NCBI RefSeq assembly: GCF_010726085.1
Contig: NZ_AP022560.1
Location: forward strand, 2,418,001 to 2,482,000
Length of the DNA stretch: 64,000 nt
Source: Mycolicibacterium moriokaense
GTDB taxonomy: Bacteria; Actinomycetota; Actinomycetes; Mycobacteriales; Mycobacteriaceae
Direction: 5' to 3'
Both the position numbers and the translations under genes were made by a program. Shown here piece after piece: positions 1-9,064 of the stretch. The notes under the pieces were generated by a model. The model was not told where the DNA came from and searched no databases. It saw only the letters and a program-made list of their open reading frames with translations. The stretch's first letter is position 1, and every line of letters starts with the position of its first letter.

Positions 1-1
1 G

Positions 2-709
2 CCGTACTCGCTGACCGACGCCGTGAGCGAGCTGACCGCGAACACCGCCGGTACCGACACCGATGCGCTCAACCAGTCGCTGGACACGCTGGCGCAGACG
101 CTCGATCAGATCGCCCCTCAGCTGGGACCCACGTTCGAGGGGGTGTCCCGGCTCTCGCGTTCGCTCAACAATCGCAACGAGAGTCTCGCGGAGCTGCTGA
201 GGACGGCCGGTGACGTGACCGCGATCTTCTCTGAGCGCAGTCAGCAGGTCAACCAGCTGATCCTCAACTCCAACGATCTGCTGGCCGTGCTCAACGAGCG
301 TCGGTACGCGATCACCAGCCTGCTGTCCGCGACCTCGGCGGTGTCGCAGGAGCTGACGGCTCTCGTCGCCGACAACGAGCAGGAACTTGCACCGACGCTG
401 GAACGGCTGAACACCGTCACCGCGATGCTCGAGAAGAACCGCGACAACCTCGCCAAGATGCTGCCGGGCGCCGCGAAATACTATCTGACACAAGGCGAGA
501 TCGTCTCGAACGGCGCGTACTACAACGCGCTGGTGCCCAACCTCGTCTTCGGACAGCTTTTGCAGCCGTTCCTCGACTACGCCTTCGGCTTCCGGCGCGG
601 CATCGACGCCGGTCAGCCGCCGGACACCGCCGGGCCGCGGGCGGAACTGCCGTTCCCCGTCAACAGCCTTCCCCAGCCAGGAGACCTCCCCAATGATGGC
701 AACCCGTAA
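2..709 (+). CDS. MceC-family protein, C-terminal part (5' end outside window)
   Basis: This is the end of a Mce-family substrate-binding protein, part of the periplasmic MCE assembly that moves lipids to a YrbE/MceG ABC importer. The reading frame is open from the first bases, so the start and the MCE domain lie upstream of the window. What remains is the long helical region rich in Leu/Asn/Gln heptads and a short proline-rich tail. It is assigned to the C position because three further Mce genes follow, the third of them a lipoprotein, which is the usual E position. Its stop lies 17 nt inside the next gene, so the genes are translationally coupled. The mce subfamily (mce4, mce5 or mce7-like) cannot be decided from this fragment. 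Confidence 0.85.
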   Translation, partial: PYSLTDAVSELTANTAGTDTDALNQSLDTLAQTLDQIAPQLGPTFEGVSRLSRSLNNRNESLAELLRTAGDVTAIFSERSQQVNQLILNSNDLLAVLNERRYAITSLLSATSAVSQELTALVADNEQELAPTLERLNTVTAMLEKNRDNLAKMLPGAAKYYLTQGEIVSNGAYYNALVPNLVFGQLLQPFLDYAFGFRRGIDAGQPPDTAGPRAELPFPVNSLPQPGDLPNDGNP

Positions 710-2192
710 GCGACTGGTGGCCGGCACCGCCATCGTGCTCGCCATCGTCCTCCTGGCCGGAGCCGCGTTGCTCGTCCGCAACGTGTTCTTCGGGCCGACC
801 ACGATCACCGCGTATTTCCCGACCGCGACGGCGATCTATCCCGGCGACGAGGTGCGGGTCTCCGGGGTGAAGGTGGGCAGGATCGAATCGATCACGCCCG
901 AGGGCACGCAGACTAAGATGGTCCTCAAGGTCGACCGCGATGTGCCCATCCCGGCCGACGCCAAAGCGGTGATCGTGGCGCAGAACCTGGTGGCGGCCCG
1001 CTACGTCCAACTCACCCCTGCCTACCGGACCGGGGGCGGTCCGACCATGCGCGACGGCGCGGTGATCGGAAGCGACCGAACGGCCGTGCCCGTCGAGTGG
1101 GATGAGGTCAAAGACCAATTGATGCGCCTCGCAACCGAATTGGGCCCACAGCCCGGCGCCAAGCCCGGCGTTGCGGACACCTCCACTGCCCGATTCATCG
1201 ACAGTGCGGCGAACGCATTGGACGGTAACGGTGAGAAGCTGCGGGAGACGCTCTCACAACTGTCCGGCGTGGCAAGGGTTTTCGCCGAGGGCAGCGGGAA
1301 CATCGTCGACATCATCAAGAACCTGCAGGTCTTCGTCTCGGCGCTGCGGGACAGCAAGCAGCAGATCGTGCTGTTCCAGAACCGCCTGGCCAGCCTCAGC
1401 AGCGTCATCAATGACAGCCGGTCCGATCTGGATGCGGCGGTGTCGAACCTGTCGGTCGCGATTGGCGAGGTGCAGCGATTCGTCGCGGGCACCAGAAACC
1501 AGACCGCCGAGCAGATTCAGCGGCTCGCCAACCTCACCCAGATTGTGATCGACCACAAACTGGCGTTCGAGAACGTTCTGCACATCACGCCCAACGCGAT
1601 CGCGAACTACAACAACATCTATTACCCCAACGGCGGCTCGGTGACGGGAGCATTCTCGCTCGTCAACTTCTCGAACCCGGTGTACGCGATCTGCGGCATG
1701 ATCGGCGCCGTCGCGAACACCACTGCGCCGACGACCGCGAAACTCTGCGAGCAGTACCTGGGACCCGCGCTGCGACAATTGAACTTCAACGGCATCCCGT
1801 TGCCCATCAACGCCTACCTGCGACCTGCCATCAACCCGGACCGGATGATCTACACCGATCCGAAGCTGGCGCCTGGGGCCGCAGGCCCGGGCGACCCGCC
1901 CGAGTCGCCGCCCACGGTGTCGGCGTACACCGGTCAGGGCGATGTCCCGCCGCCACCCGGCTGGAACGGGCCTCCCCCCGGTCCGGGCGGGTTGTACAAG
2001 CCGGACAACGATGCGCCGGCGATACCGTCGCCCGCGTTGTTCCCCGGCGCGCCGATTCCCGGCCCGCCCCACGTCGTGTCGAACGTTCCGGCGGGTCCGG
2101 CGACGGTCGAAGGCATGCTGCTTCCGCAGACGTCGGCACCCGTACCGCCCAACGCACCCTTGCTTCCGGCGGAAGGGATGCCACCCTCATGA
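693..2192 (+). CDS. MceD-family protein
   Basis: A 499-residue Mce protein in the D position of the operon. Residues about 8-28 form one N-terminal membrane anchor. An MCE/MlaD beta-barrel domain follows at about residues 33-115, with the typical pattern of a 'VRVSGVKVGRIESI'-like strand. A long helical region forming the lipid tunnel in this family runs to about residue 300. The last 110 residues are very rich in Pro and Gly, typical of mycobacterial MceD tails that face the outer envelope. An AGGAGA ribosome site lies just upstream of the ATG; a second ATG at 696 is an equally good start. The gene overlaps mceC at its start and mceE at its end (ATGA), so all belong to one operon. Confidence 0.88.
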   Translation: MMATRKRLVAGTAIVLAIVLLAGAALLVRNVFFGPTTITAYFPTATAIYPGDEVRVSGVKVGRIESITPEGTQTKMVLKVDRDVPIPADAKAVIVAQNLVAARYVQLTPAYRTGGGPTMRDGAVIGSDRTAVPVEWDEVKDQLMRLATELGPQPGAKPGVADTSTARFIDSAANALDGNGEKLRETLSQLSGVARVFAEGSGNIVDIIKNLQVFVSALRDSKQQIVLFQNRLASLSSVINDSRSDLDAAVSNLSVAIGEVQRFVAGTRNQTAEQIQRLANLTQIVIDHKLAFENVLHITPNAIANYNNIYYPNGGSVTGAFSLVNFSNPVYAICGMIGAVANTTAPTTAKLCEQYLGPALRQLNFNGIPLPINAYLRPAINPDRMIYTDPKLAPGAAGPGDPPESPPTVSAYTGQGDVPPPPGWNGPPPGPGGLYKPDNDAPAIPSPALFPGAPIPGPPHVVSNVPAGPATVEGMLLPQTSAPVPPNAPLLPAEGMPPS

Positions 2193-3529
2193 TTCGACGG
2201 ACGGTTGTGAAGCGATCGATCATCACTGGATCCTGTGCGGCACTGGCGTTGACCGGCTGCTCCTTCCAGGGCATCAACTCGCTGCCCTTGCCCGGCGCGG
2301 AGGGGCGGGGTCCGGACGCGGTGACCTACCACGTGGAGGTCGCCAATGTGGCGACGCTGGAGTCGAATTCGCCCGTCCTGATATCGGACGTTGTGGTCGG
2401 CAGTGTCGGCAAGATGACGGTCGACAACTGGCATGCCGACGTGGAGATCTCGGTCAAGCCCGATGTGGTGGTGCCGGCGAACGCCGTTGCGACGGTCGGG
2501 CAGACCAGCCTGTTGGGCTCGATGCATCTCGCGCTCAATCCACCGCTCGGCGAGGAGCCGCAAGGCCGACTGCAGCCCGGCGGCACGATCGGGCTGAGCG
2601 AGTCCTCGACCTATCCGTCGACCGAACGGACGCTGTCCTCGTTGGCGACCATTGTCAACGGCGGCGGGCTGGGACAGATCGGCGACATCATCCACAACTT
2701 CAGCACCGCCGTGTCCGGCCGCGAACCCGAGATCCGCGAACTGCTTACTCGCCTCGACAACTTTGTCGGCGTGCTGGATGAGCAACGGGACAATATCGTC
2801 GCCTCGATCCAGCAGTTGAACCGGGTCGCAGGCAAATTCGCCGGACAGCGCGACGTGATCGACCGCGCGCTCAAGGAGATTCCGCCCGCCCTTGACGTCC
2901 TGATCAAGGAGCGTCCCAACCTCACCACCGCACTCGAGAAGCTCGGGCAGTTCGGCGACACCGCTGCGGGTCTGGTCAACGACGCCGGGGATGACCTCGT
3001 GGCCGACCTGAAGAATCTGGAACCGGCACTCAAGGCGCTTGTCGACATCGGACCTGACCTGAGCACGGCGCTGATCTGGGCGACGGCCTTCCCGTACGGG
3101 CCCGACTTCGCCGACAAGATCACCCGCGGTGACTACATCAACCTGATCGCCGTCTTCGATCTCACGTATCCGCGTCTGAAGAAGACGCTGCTGCTCGGCA
3201 CGCGGTGGGGCGACGAGAACGCGAAACTCATTCCGGCACCAGGTGATCCGTATTACCTGAACTACTCCTATGCCCCGATGATGGTCGGTGTCACTCCGCC
3301 GCCGGATGAGGCTGTCGCGCCGCCGCCCGCCGAGCCTGGAGCAGCGCAGGTCTCGACCGCCGCCGCCCCGCTGCTGCCGGTGCTGCCGCCGCCCGCGGCG
3401 GCACCATGGCTGCCTGCCGCGCCGATGTCGTCGTCGCAGATCTTCGCGGGGCCATACGACGCCGAAGCGCCCGCGTCGCCTGGGCCGCTTCCGCCACCCG
3501 CACCACTGACACCGGGAGGCGGTGGCTGA
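2189..3529 (+). CDS. MceE-family lipoprotein (LprK/LprN-type)
   Basis: A 446-residue lipoprotein in the E position of the mce operon. The N-terminus has a basic stretch, a hydrophobic segment and a lipobox ending at Cys24 (Leu-Thr-Gly-Cys), so it should be lipidated and anchored on the outer face of the membrane. The MCE domain spans about residues 42-125 and is followed by a long helical region. The C-terminus, from about residue 370, is Ala/Pro-rich and of low complexity. The start codon overlaps the mceD stop (ATGA). The phrase 'SLPLPG' just after the lipobox is common to mycobacterial MceE lipoproteins, but I cannot name the paralogue with confidence. Confidence 0.88.
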   Translation: MIRRTVVKRSIITGSCAALALTGCSFQGINSLPLPGAEGRGPDAVTYHVEVANVATLESNSPVLISDVVVGSVGKMTVDNWHADVEISVKPDVVVPANAVATVGQTSLLGSMHLALNPPLGEEPQGRLQPGGTIGLSESSTYPSTERTLSSLATIVNGGGLGQIGDIIHNFSTAVSGREPEIRELLTRLDNFVGVLDEQRDNIVASIQQLNRVAGKFAGQRDVIDRALKEIPPALDVLIKERPNLTTALEKLGQFGDTAAGLVNDAGDDLVADLKNLEPALKALVDIGPDLSTALIWATAFPYGPDFADKITRGDYINLIAVFDLTYPRLKKTLLLGTRWGDENAKLIPAPGDPYYLNYSYAPMMVGVTPPPDEAVAPPPAEPGAAQVSTAAAPLLPVLPPPAAAPWLPAAPMSSSQIFAGPYDAEAPASPGPLPPPAPLTPGGGG

Positions 3530-5256
3530 TGCTGACGCGCTTCGTCCGAAACCAGTTGATCATCTTCACGATCGCCTCGATCGTGGGCGTCGTGGTGATG
3601 CTCTTCGCCTACATGCAGGTGCCCACGCTGCTCGGGCTGGGACGCCTGACGGTGACTCTGGAGCTGCCCGCAGCCGGCGGCCTCTACCGCTTCGGCAATG
3701 TGACCTACCGTGGTGTGCAGATCGGCAAGGTCACGTCGGTCAAGCTCACGGAGAACGGCGCGGAAGCCGAGTTGTCCTTGAACACCTCGCCGAAGATTCC
3801 CGCCGACCTGCGGGCCGATGTGCTGAGCGTGTCGGCGATCGGCGAACAGTACGTCGATCTGCGCCCCCGCACCGACTCCGGACCGTACTTGCAGAACGGT
3901 TCACGAATCCCCGTGGCCAACACCACCATTCCGCAGGAAGTGGGCCCGATGCTGGACCAGTTGAGCAAGCTGGTCGAGACCATCCCGGGGGACAGGATCA
4001 GTGACCTGCTCGAGGAGTCGTTCAAGGCGTTCAACGGGGCGGGCCCGGATTTCCAGTCGCTGCTCGACTCCGCATCCACGCTGACCAACGACGTCAACGC
4101 AGTCTCGGATGAGACGCGGGGATTGATCGATGACAGTGGGCCGCTGCTGGATTCGCAGGCCGAGACCACCGATCAGATCCGGACGTGGGCGCGCAGCCTC
4201 GCCGGTGTCACGGGGCAGATCGCGGAGAACGACCCCGAGGTCCGCGCGCTGCTGCAACGCGGACCCGGCTTCGCGGCAGAGGTGTCGGATCTGCTGAACC
4301 AGGTGAAGCCGACGTTGCCCATCTTGTTGGCGAACCTCACCACCGTCGGCCAGATCCTCGTCACGTACAACCCGTCGTTGGAACAACTGCTGGTGTTGTT
4401 CCCTGCGGTCATCTCGGCGCAGCAGGCGTTCGGGTTGCCGAAGAACAACCCGACGGGCCTGCCGTCCGGCGACTTCGCGCTGACTGTCACGGATCCGCCG
4501 CCGTGCACCGTCGGGTTCCTGCCGCCGTCACAGTGGCGTAACCCGGCCGACGAGACGGTTGTCGACACACCGGATGGGCTGTACTGCAAACTGCCGCAGG
4601 ACTCTCCGATTTCGGTGCGCGGCGCGCGTAACTACCCGTGCATGGCGCACCCCGGAAAACGCGCTCCCACAGTCGAACTCTGCAACGATCCAAAGGGCTA
4701 TCAACCGCTGGCCATGCGGCAGCACTATGTCGGGCCGTACCCGATCGATCCCAACCTGATCAAGCAGGGCGTCCCACTGGACGACCGGGTGGACTACCAG
4801 GAGCGGATCTACGCACCGATACAGGGCACTCCGCTGCCGCCGGGTGCGGTGCCGTCGGGCACGCCACCAGGCCTACCGCCAGGCCAGCCCCTTCAGCCGG
4901 CGCCCTTCATGCCGCCAGGCATGCCACCGCCGTCGGACCAGGCCCCGTTTGCCGTGTCGGGCGGACCCGTAGCCGCCAGTGCTCCCGTTGCGCCGCCACC
5001 GCCCCCCGGTAACTCGATCAACGGGACACCGATTCCGGCGCCGCCGCCTGCCGAGTCGGCTCCGGACGCCGTGCCGGCCCAACCAAGTTCGTTCGGCGGC
5101 AACGATTCCCGTGCGCCTAGCGGGCCCACCGTCGCTTACACCCCGTACGACCCGGGGACGGGCCAGTACCTGACGGCCGACGGTCAGCTGCAGCAGCAGA
5201 CGAACATGGCCATCGGCGCGGCTCCGAAGTCGTGGCAGGATTTGATGCCGACCTGA
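3529..5256 (+). CDS. MceF-family protein
   Basis: A 575-residue Mce protein in the last (F) position of the operon. Residues about 10-30 form one membrane-spanning helix, the MCE domain covers about 38-120, and a helical tunnel region runs to about 320. A Cys-containing region at about 320-440 precedes a 130-residue Pro/Ala/Gly-rich tail, long for the family. The ATG at 3529 overlaps the mceE stop (TGATG) and is preceded by GGGAGG. An in-frame upstream start at 3406 lies inside mceE and is rejected. No MceG ATPase is in the window; in mycobacteria it is normally encoded elsewhere. Confidence 0.88.
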   Translation: MLTRFVRNQLIIFTIASIVGVVVMLFAYMQVPTLLGLGRLTVTLELPAAGGLYRFGNVTYRGVQIGKVTSVKLTENGAEAELSLNTSPKIPADLRADVLSVSAIGEQYVDLRPRTDSGPYLQNGSRIPVANTTIPQEVGPMLDQLSKLVETIPGDRISDLLEESFKAFNGAGPDFQSLLDSASTLTNDVNAVSDETRGLIDDSGPLLDSQAETTDQIRTWARSLAGVTGQIAENDPEVRALLQRGPGFAAEVSDLLNQVKPTLPILLANLTTVGQILVTYNPSLEQLLVLFPAVISAQQAFGLPKNNPTGLPSGDFALTVTDPPPCTVGFLPPSQWRNPADETVVDTPDGLYCKLPQDSPISVRGARNYPCMAHPGKRAPTVELCNDPKGYQPLAMRQHYVGPYPIDPNLIKQGVPLDDRVDYQERIYAPIQGTPLPPGAVPSGTPPGLPPGQPLQPAPFMPPGMPPPSDQAPFAVSGGPVAASAPVAPPPPPGNSINGTPIPAPPPAESAPDAVPAQPSSFGGNDSRAPSGPTVAYTPYDPGTGQYLTADGQLQQQTNMAIGAAPKSWQDLMPT

Positions 5257-5314
5257 CGGCACGTCGAATCCGGCGGGCTCAGTGCGAGTTTCGTGCGCGA
5301 CGCGCCGTGCCGTC
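5255..5314 (+). terminator. Possible hairpin at the end of the mce operon
   Basis: A perfect 9-bp inverted repeat, GACGGCACG (5255-5263) and CGTGCCGTC (5306-5314), encloses a 42-nt loop just after the mceF stop. There is no T-tract. It lies between convergent genes, so a terminator role is plausible but weak. Confidence 0.3.
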
Positions 5315-5335
5315 TAGGTACGACCTATCACCGCC

Positions 5336-5854
5336 CTAGGAGATTCGCTCCAACCGCAACGGCATCTCGATGACGACGGGCTTGTTGACGCCGCACGCCC
5401 CGCTCGGGCCGGTGGTCCGGTCGCGTCCTGCCATCAGGTCGGTGATCTTCAGGTCCCGTTCGTTTGCTACGGGATTGATTCCCCACAACATGAACTTCTG
5501 GAAGCCGTCGACGAACGTGCCGTTGGAACACGGGATCCAGTTGGGCACAACGCGGTCGACGATCCACCATTCGTTGAGCCGGATGGGAGCACTCCAGCCC
5601 TGATCGCTGTGCACCTCGCCGGTGCATTCGACGGGACTCACACAGCTCGACGTGATGGTCCAGGTCTGGATCACCGTCTTCTGTTTGATCTTGACTTCGT
5701 TGGTCCGCGCCCAATCGCCGTCCGATATGACCCGCCATGTCCCGTTCAGCTCGATGCCGTAGTTCGAGGCGTGCGCCGTGGCCGTACCGCTTAGACTGCC
5801 CAGCACGGTGACTACGGTTGCCGCCAGGCCGGAAATGACTCCTAGTGGGCGCAT
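5336..5854 (-). CDS. Small secreted protein, unknown function
   Basis: A 172-residue protein with a clear Sec signal peptide: hydrophobic residues about 5-25, then an Ala-His-Ala type cleavage site near residue 29. The mature part is Trp-rich and has four Cys that could form two disulfides. It contains a repeated 'NGTW' / 'NGTF' type motif often seen in secreted mycobacterial proteins of unknown role. It is convergent with mceF and divergent from another small secreted protein at 5932. The shared intergenic region carries a palindromic motif also found in the nearby catabolic block. I do not recognise a characterised family. Confidence 0.75.
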   Translation of the reverse strand: MRPLGVISGLAATVVTVLGSLSGTATAHASNYGIELNGTWRVISDGDWARTNEVKIKQKTVIQTWTITSSCVSPVECTGEVHSDQGWSAPIRLNEWWIVDRVVPNWIPCSNGTFVDGFQKFMLWGINPVANERDLKITDLMAGRDRTTGPSGACGVNKPVVIEMPLRLERIS

Positions 5855-5883
5855 ACGGTCAGCTTAATCGTGCTTAGAGTAAT

Positions 5884-5902
5884 GCTCTCCAAAAGCGAGA
5901 AT
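5884..5902. promoter_or_regulatory. Candidate operator, TTCTC-N7-GAGAA class
   Basis: The sequence GCTCTC-caaaagc-GAGAAT matches the pattern of the better sites at 10667 and 13044 (same 7-nt spacer, one perfect half site). It lies 30 nt from the starts of both divergent secreted-protein genes. Confidence 0.4.
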
Positions 5903-5931
5903 TTCGTTGCCGTTCATGGGAAAATGACTGA

Positions 5932-6327
5932 GTGCGGTACGTCATCGGCATGCTTGCTGCGTTGCTAACTGTAAGCACAGTAACGGCGGCTCCAGCGGCC
6001 GCACAGCCACCGCCTCCGCCGGCCCCCGAGGAGTGCAACTCTCCTGAGTGCACACCGGGAATCGCGCCCCACATCGTGCTGGGCTCTTACTGCAGCAATA
6101 CGACGTACTACGCGTTCGGCGTCACGGATTGGGGCCGGCTGGTGTTCTGTGGGTCCCCTCGGCGTTACGAGCCCCGGTGGTTCCGGTCACCCGAGATGCA
6201 CGGCATCAAGCTCGAGAACGATCTGTGCCCCGCGATGGAGGGCGAGGTGGCGCAGGCGCCCGACGGACTGTTCCTCACGTGTGTGGCCAAGGACGGCAGG
6301 GCGTACTGGGAGCAGGGCAACCTTTAG
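5932..6327 (+). CDS. Small secreted protein, unknown function
   Basis: A 131-residue protein starting at GTG. Residues about 5-24 are a hydrophobic Sec signal peptide ending in Ala-Ala-Ala-Gln, followed by a short polyproline run. The mature part has six Cys, consistent with disulfide bonding outside the membrane. No catalytic motif is visible. It is transcribed away from the secreted protein at 5336-5854 and could be co-regulated with it through the palindrome between them. An imperfect inverted repeat follows the gene. Function unknown. Confidence 0.72.
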   Translation: MRYVIGMLAALLTVSTVTAAPAAAQPPPPPAPEECNSPECTPGIAPHIVLGSYCSNTTYYAFGVTDWGRLVFCGSPRRYEPRWFRSPEMHGIKLENDLCPAMEGEVAQAPDGLFLTCVAKDGRAYWEQGNL

Positions 6328-6342
6328 CCCGCGCCAATTTGG

Positions 6343-6404
6343 CGTTGACTGTGCGGTGAGGCCGAAAAAGTCGAGCGAATCGCGCCCTGGACGCAGAGTC
6401 AACG
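6343..6404. terminator. Hairpin between convergent genes
   Basis: Arms CGTTGACTGTGCG (6343-6355) and CGCAGAGTCAACG (6392-6404) pair at 12 of 13 positions around a 36-nt loop. It sits between the convergent stops of the secreted protein and the P450, without a T-tract. A bidirectional terminator is the simplest reading. Confidence 0.4.
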
Positions 6405-6444
6405 AACAAGCGGCTCAATCAACAGTCTGGTTCCCGCCGCGCCG

Positions 6445-7740
6445 TTACCTGATGGGCGTGAACTCGATGTTGATCTCGGTGAGCCCGCGCAGGATGAACG
6501 TCGGCTCGTACTCGTAACGGCGCGCGTCGATCGGCCCGTGCTTTTCCTCGCTGACCGTGATGTCGGCCATCCGGTCGAGGATTCGCTCGATCGAAACTCG
6601 GCCCTCGACCCGCGCGAGCGGGGCGCCGGGGCAGGAGTGGATGCCGCGGCTGAACGCGATGTGCTCGCGCACGTTCTTGCGATCGAGTGAGAACTCGTGC
6701 GGGTTCTCGAAGCGCTTCGGGTCGCGGTTGGCCGCGCCGGGGCTGACCATCACCGTCGTGCCCGCCGGCACCGGCTTATCGCCGAGAGTCGTTGTCTTGC
6801 GGGCCATCCGGAACACGCTCTTCACCGGGCTGTCCATGCGCAGACACTCCTCGATGAAGACCGGGATCAGGCTGCGGTCGTCGCGCAGCTGCTGCTGGAT
6901 GTCGGGCCGGTCGCTGAGCACCCGCATCGCCGCGCCGAGCAGCTTGGCGGTCGTCTCCTGACCTGCCGCGAACAAGAACGTCGCCGTGCGGACGACGTCG
7001 ACCACCTCGGGGGTGGAACCGTCCGGGTACTTCGCGGTCGCGATCGAGGTGAGCACATCGTCGCGGGGGTTCTCGCGGCGCTCCTCGATGTACTGCGTGA
7101 ACTTCTCGTCCGCCCACGCCAGCGGATTGACGGCAATCACCTCGTGGTCGAGCCCGCCGATGTTGGTGCCCGGCTGGCTTGCGCCGAAGGACTCGCGGAA
7201 CTCCTCGTGGTCGGCCTCGGGGACACCGAGCAGATCGGCAACGACCAAGAGGGAGAATGGCTTTGCGTAGGCCGCGAGGAACTCGCACTTCCCGTTGTCG
7301 ATGAACTCGTCGATGTGGCGATCGGCCAGCCGCCACATGAAGTCCTCGTTCTCCTTGAGGCGCTTGGGGGTCAGCAGCCGCGAGAGGATGGAGCGCGCGT
7401 CGGTGTGCTGCGGCGGATCCATCGTGACCATGTGCTCGAACATCGGGATCTCGGTGCGGTGCGCCTCGAGCTGAGCGCAGATGTCGTCGCCCTCCGGCGT
7501 GAACGGGATCGGCGTGAACGGCCCCATGACCGCGACGCACGACGAGTAGTTCTCACTGTCCTTGTAGACGGTGTTGGCGGCGTCCCAGCCGGTAACCGCG
7601 AGCACGCCGTTGTTGATCGGGCAGCACACCGGATCCTTCGCGCGGATGTGGTCGTAGTACGGGTGGGGATCCGGTACCAGCGACGGATCGGTGAAGTAGT
7701 CGACCGAGTCGAAATCAGTGGTCTCGGAACCGGTGGTCAT
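6445..7740 (-). CDS. Cytochrome P450
   Basis: A 431-residue class I bacterial P450, which would hydroxylate a hydrophobic substrate using ferredoxin electrons. Three family hallmarks are visible. The I-helix oxygen-activation motif Ala-Ala-Gly-Gln-Glu-Thr-Thr lies at about 256-262, the ExxR motif appears as 'EECLR', and the haem loop 'FSRGIHSCPGAPLAR' supplies Cys370 as the axial ligand. The ATG at 7740 is preferred over one 24 nt upstream because GGAGG sits 7-8 nt before it. No ferredoxin gene is adjacent. It is divergent from a TetR gene and lies in the mce-linked catabolic block, so an mce-imported substrate is a reasonable inference. The CYP family number is not assigned. Confidence 0.93.
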   Translation of the reverse strand: MTTGSETTDFDSVDYFTDPSLVPDPHPYYDHIRAKDPVCCPINNGVLAVTGWDAANTVYKDSENYSSCVAVMGPFTPIPFTPEGDDICAQLEAHRTEIPMFEHMVTMDPPQHTDARSILSRLLTPKRLKENEDFMWRLADRHIDEFIDNGKCEFLAAYAKPFSLLVVADLLGVPEADHEEFRESFGASQPGTNIGGLDHEVIAVNPLAWADEKFTQYIEERRENPRDDVLTSIATAKYPDGSTPEVVDVVRTATFLFAAGQETTAKLLGAAMRVLSDRPDIQQQLRDDRSLIPVFIEECLRMDSPVKSVFRMARKTTTLGDKPVPAGTTVMVSPGAANRDPKRFENPHEFSLDRKNVREHIAFSRGIHSCPGAPLARVEGRVSIERILDRMADITVSEEKHGPIDARRYEYEPTFILRGLTEINIEFTPIR

Positions 7741-7821
7741 CGTTGAGCCCTCCAAGGTCGGCACTTACCCGCGTCGTGACCGGGACTGATTCGGCCACTG
7801 AGCGGGCCGGCTGGTCGAATG

Positions 7822-7851
7822 TGCTGAGCACTTGCTTAGCATGGCGCTAAG
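7822..7851. promoter_or_regulatory. Candidate TetR operator between P450 and tetR
   Basis: An imperfect palindrome, TGCTGAGCA (7822-7830) and TGCTTAGCA (7833-7841), pairs at 8 of 9 positions. It overlaps a second pair, CTTAGC (7835-7840) and GCTAAG (7846-7851). It lies in the divergent promoter region, where a local TetR autoregulator would be expected to bind. Confidence 0.45.
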
Positions 7852-7933
7852 GTCAGGGTCAAGAACACGCGGGCAGGTCGCCACTACGATCGGCGTGTCG
7901 CAACGGGGTGCGTCGGGAAAGAGGATTGATGGC

Positions 7934-8542
7934 ATGACCGGGGTGTCTGGGGCGTCGCGACGGATCGGGGCGCCGGAGGCGAAGAACCGCGGTGTGCTGC
8001 TCGATGCCGCGGAGAAGTTGCTGCTCGAGGAGGGCTACGCCGCGGTCACATCGCGCCGGGTCGCCGAGAGGGCGGGGCTCAAACCCCAGCTCGTCCACTA
8101 CTACTTCCGCACGATGGAAGACCTCTTCATGGCGGTGTTTCGCCGCATGGCCGAAGCCGGGTTGAGTGTGCTGTCGACGGCGCTGTCGTCCCCGCAACCG
8201 CTGTGGGCGCTGTGGCGGTTCAGCACGCAGCCCGAGGCCACCCGGCTGACGATGGAGTTCATGGGCCTGGCGAATCATCGCAAGGCGCTGCGCGCCGAAA
8301 TCGTCTACTACGCCGAACGTTTCCGTGCGGAACAGAATGCCGCGATCACTGCCGCACTCGAGCGCTACGGCGTTGCGTCCGACGAGGTTCCGCCCGTCGT
8401 CTGGACCGTGTTCGCCACCAGCGTCTCGCAGGGTCTGGTGATGGAGCGGGCGCTGGGCATGACCACCGGCCACGCCGAGACGTTCGCGTATTGCGAGCAA
8501 TGGATTCGCCGTCTCGAGGGTGACCCGCTTCCCGTCGATTGA
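7934..8542 (+). CDS. TetR-family transcriptional regulator
   Basis: A 202-residue regulator with a TetR-type DNA-binding domain at about residues 12-58; the recognition part reads 'VAERAGLKPQLVHYYF'. The C-terminal ligand domain is helical and not diagnostic. The ATG at 7934 is chosen because AGAGGA lies about 9 nt upstream and the HTH then begins close to the N-terminus, as usual. An upstream GTG/TTG series would add 34 residues that resemble no domain. Divergence from the P450 gene and the palindrome between them suggest it represses the P450 and itself. Confidence 0.88.
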   Translation: MTGVSGASRRIGAPEAKNRGVLLDAAEKLLLEEGYAAVTSRRVAERAGLKPQLVHYYFRTMEDLFMAVFRRMAEAGLSVLSTALSSPQPLWALWRFSTQPEATRLTMEFMGLANHRKALRAEIVYYAERFRAEQNAAITAALERYGVASDEVPPVVWTVFATSVSQGLVMERALGMTTGHAETFAYCEQWIRRLEGDPLPVD

Positions 8543-8559
8543 CCGTCGCGAATCAGCGC

Positions 8560-9012
8560 TTACCAGTTGCGGATTGAGCAGAGGGCGCCCTTTGGCCCCT
8601 GGTCGGTGGACACGACGACGCCGTCCACCGCCATCACGCAATGGACGTTGGGGGTCTTCGCCCCCTGCCCGCTGGTCGCCGTGACCATCGCCCACTCGTC
8701 GGGGTTGGCCAGCGCGACGTCGAGGGTCCATTGACTGTCCGGACCGACACTCGCGTCCACTTTGGGGCTGAACACGTACGGGTTGTGGCTGTAGTCGGCC
8801 CAGTTCGGTGGGTCGACGTCGCGGTAGTAGATCTGCACAGACGTCGGCTGCTCGGCGAAGATCGTGTACTTGACGCTGTGCAGTGCGGGAGGCGGCGGCA
8901 GGGGAGGCCCCTGAGCGACGGCCGTCGTGCCCGGAATCGCGACGCCGGCGACTGCCAAGGTGGTCACCAGCGCTGTGCGACGAGTGTGGTGCCGAACCCG
9001 CGAAAACATCAT
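8560..9012 (-). CDS. Secreted protein with MmpS-like C-terminal pattern
   Basis: A 150-residue protein with a twin-Arg-containing basic N-terminus, a hydrophobic signal segment to about residue 33, and a proline-rich linker. The rest is a compact beta-rich domain ending in 'CVMAVDGVVV' and 'LCSI', a Cys pair and DGV pattern like those in MmpS/transport-accessory domains of mycobacteria. That likeness is my inference from pattern only. The gene is convergent with the TetR gene (17-nt gap) and lies after the thiolase gene on the same strand. Confidence 0.7.
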   Translation of the reverse strand: MMFSRVRHHTRRTALVTTLAVAGVAIPGTTAVAQGPPLPPPPALHSVKYTIFAEQPTSVQIYYRDVDPPNWADYSHNPYVFSPKVDASVGPDSQWTLDVALANPDEWAMVTATSGQGAKTPNVHCVMAVDGVVVSTDQGPKGALCSIRNW

Positions 9013-9064
9013 TTGCGAATTTTAGAACGATGTTTTCCGACCCGGAGCCGAATGGCCATCCGCG

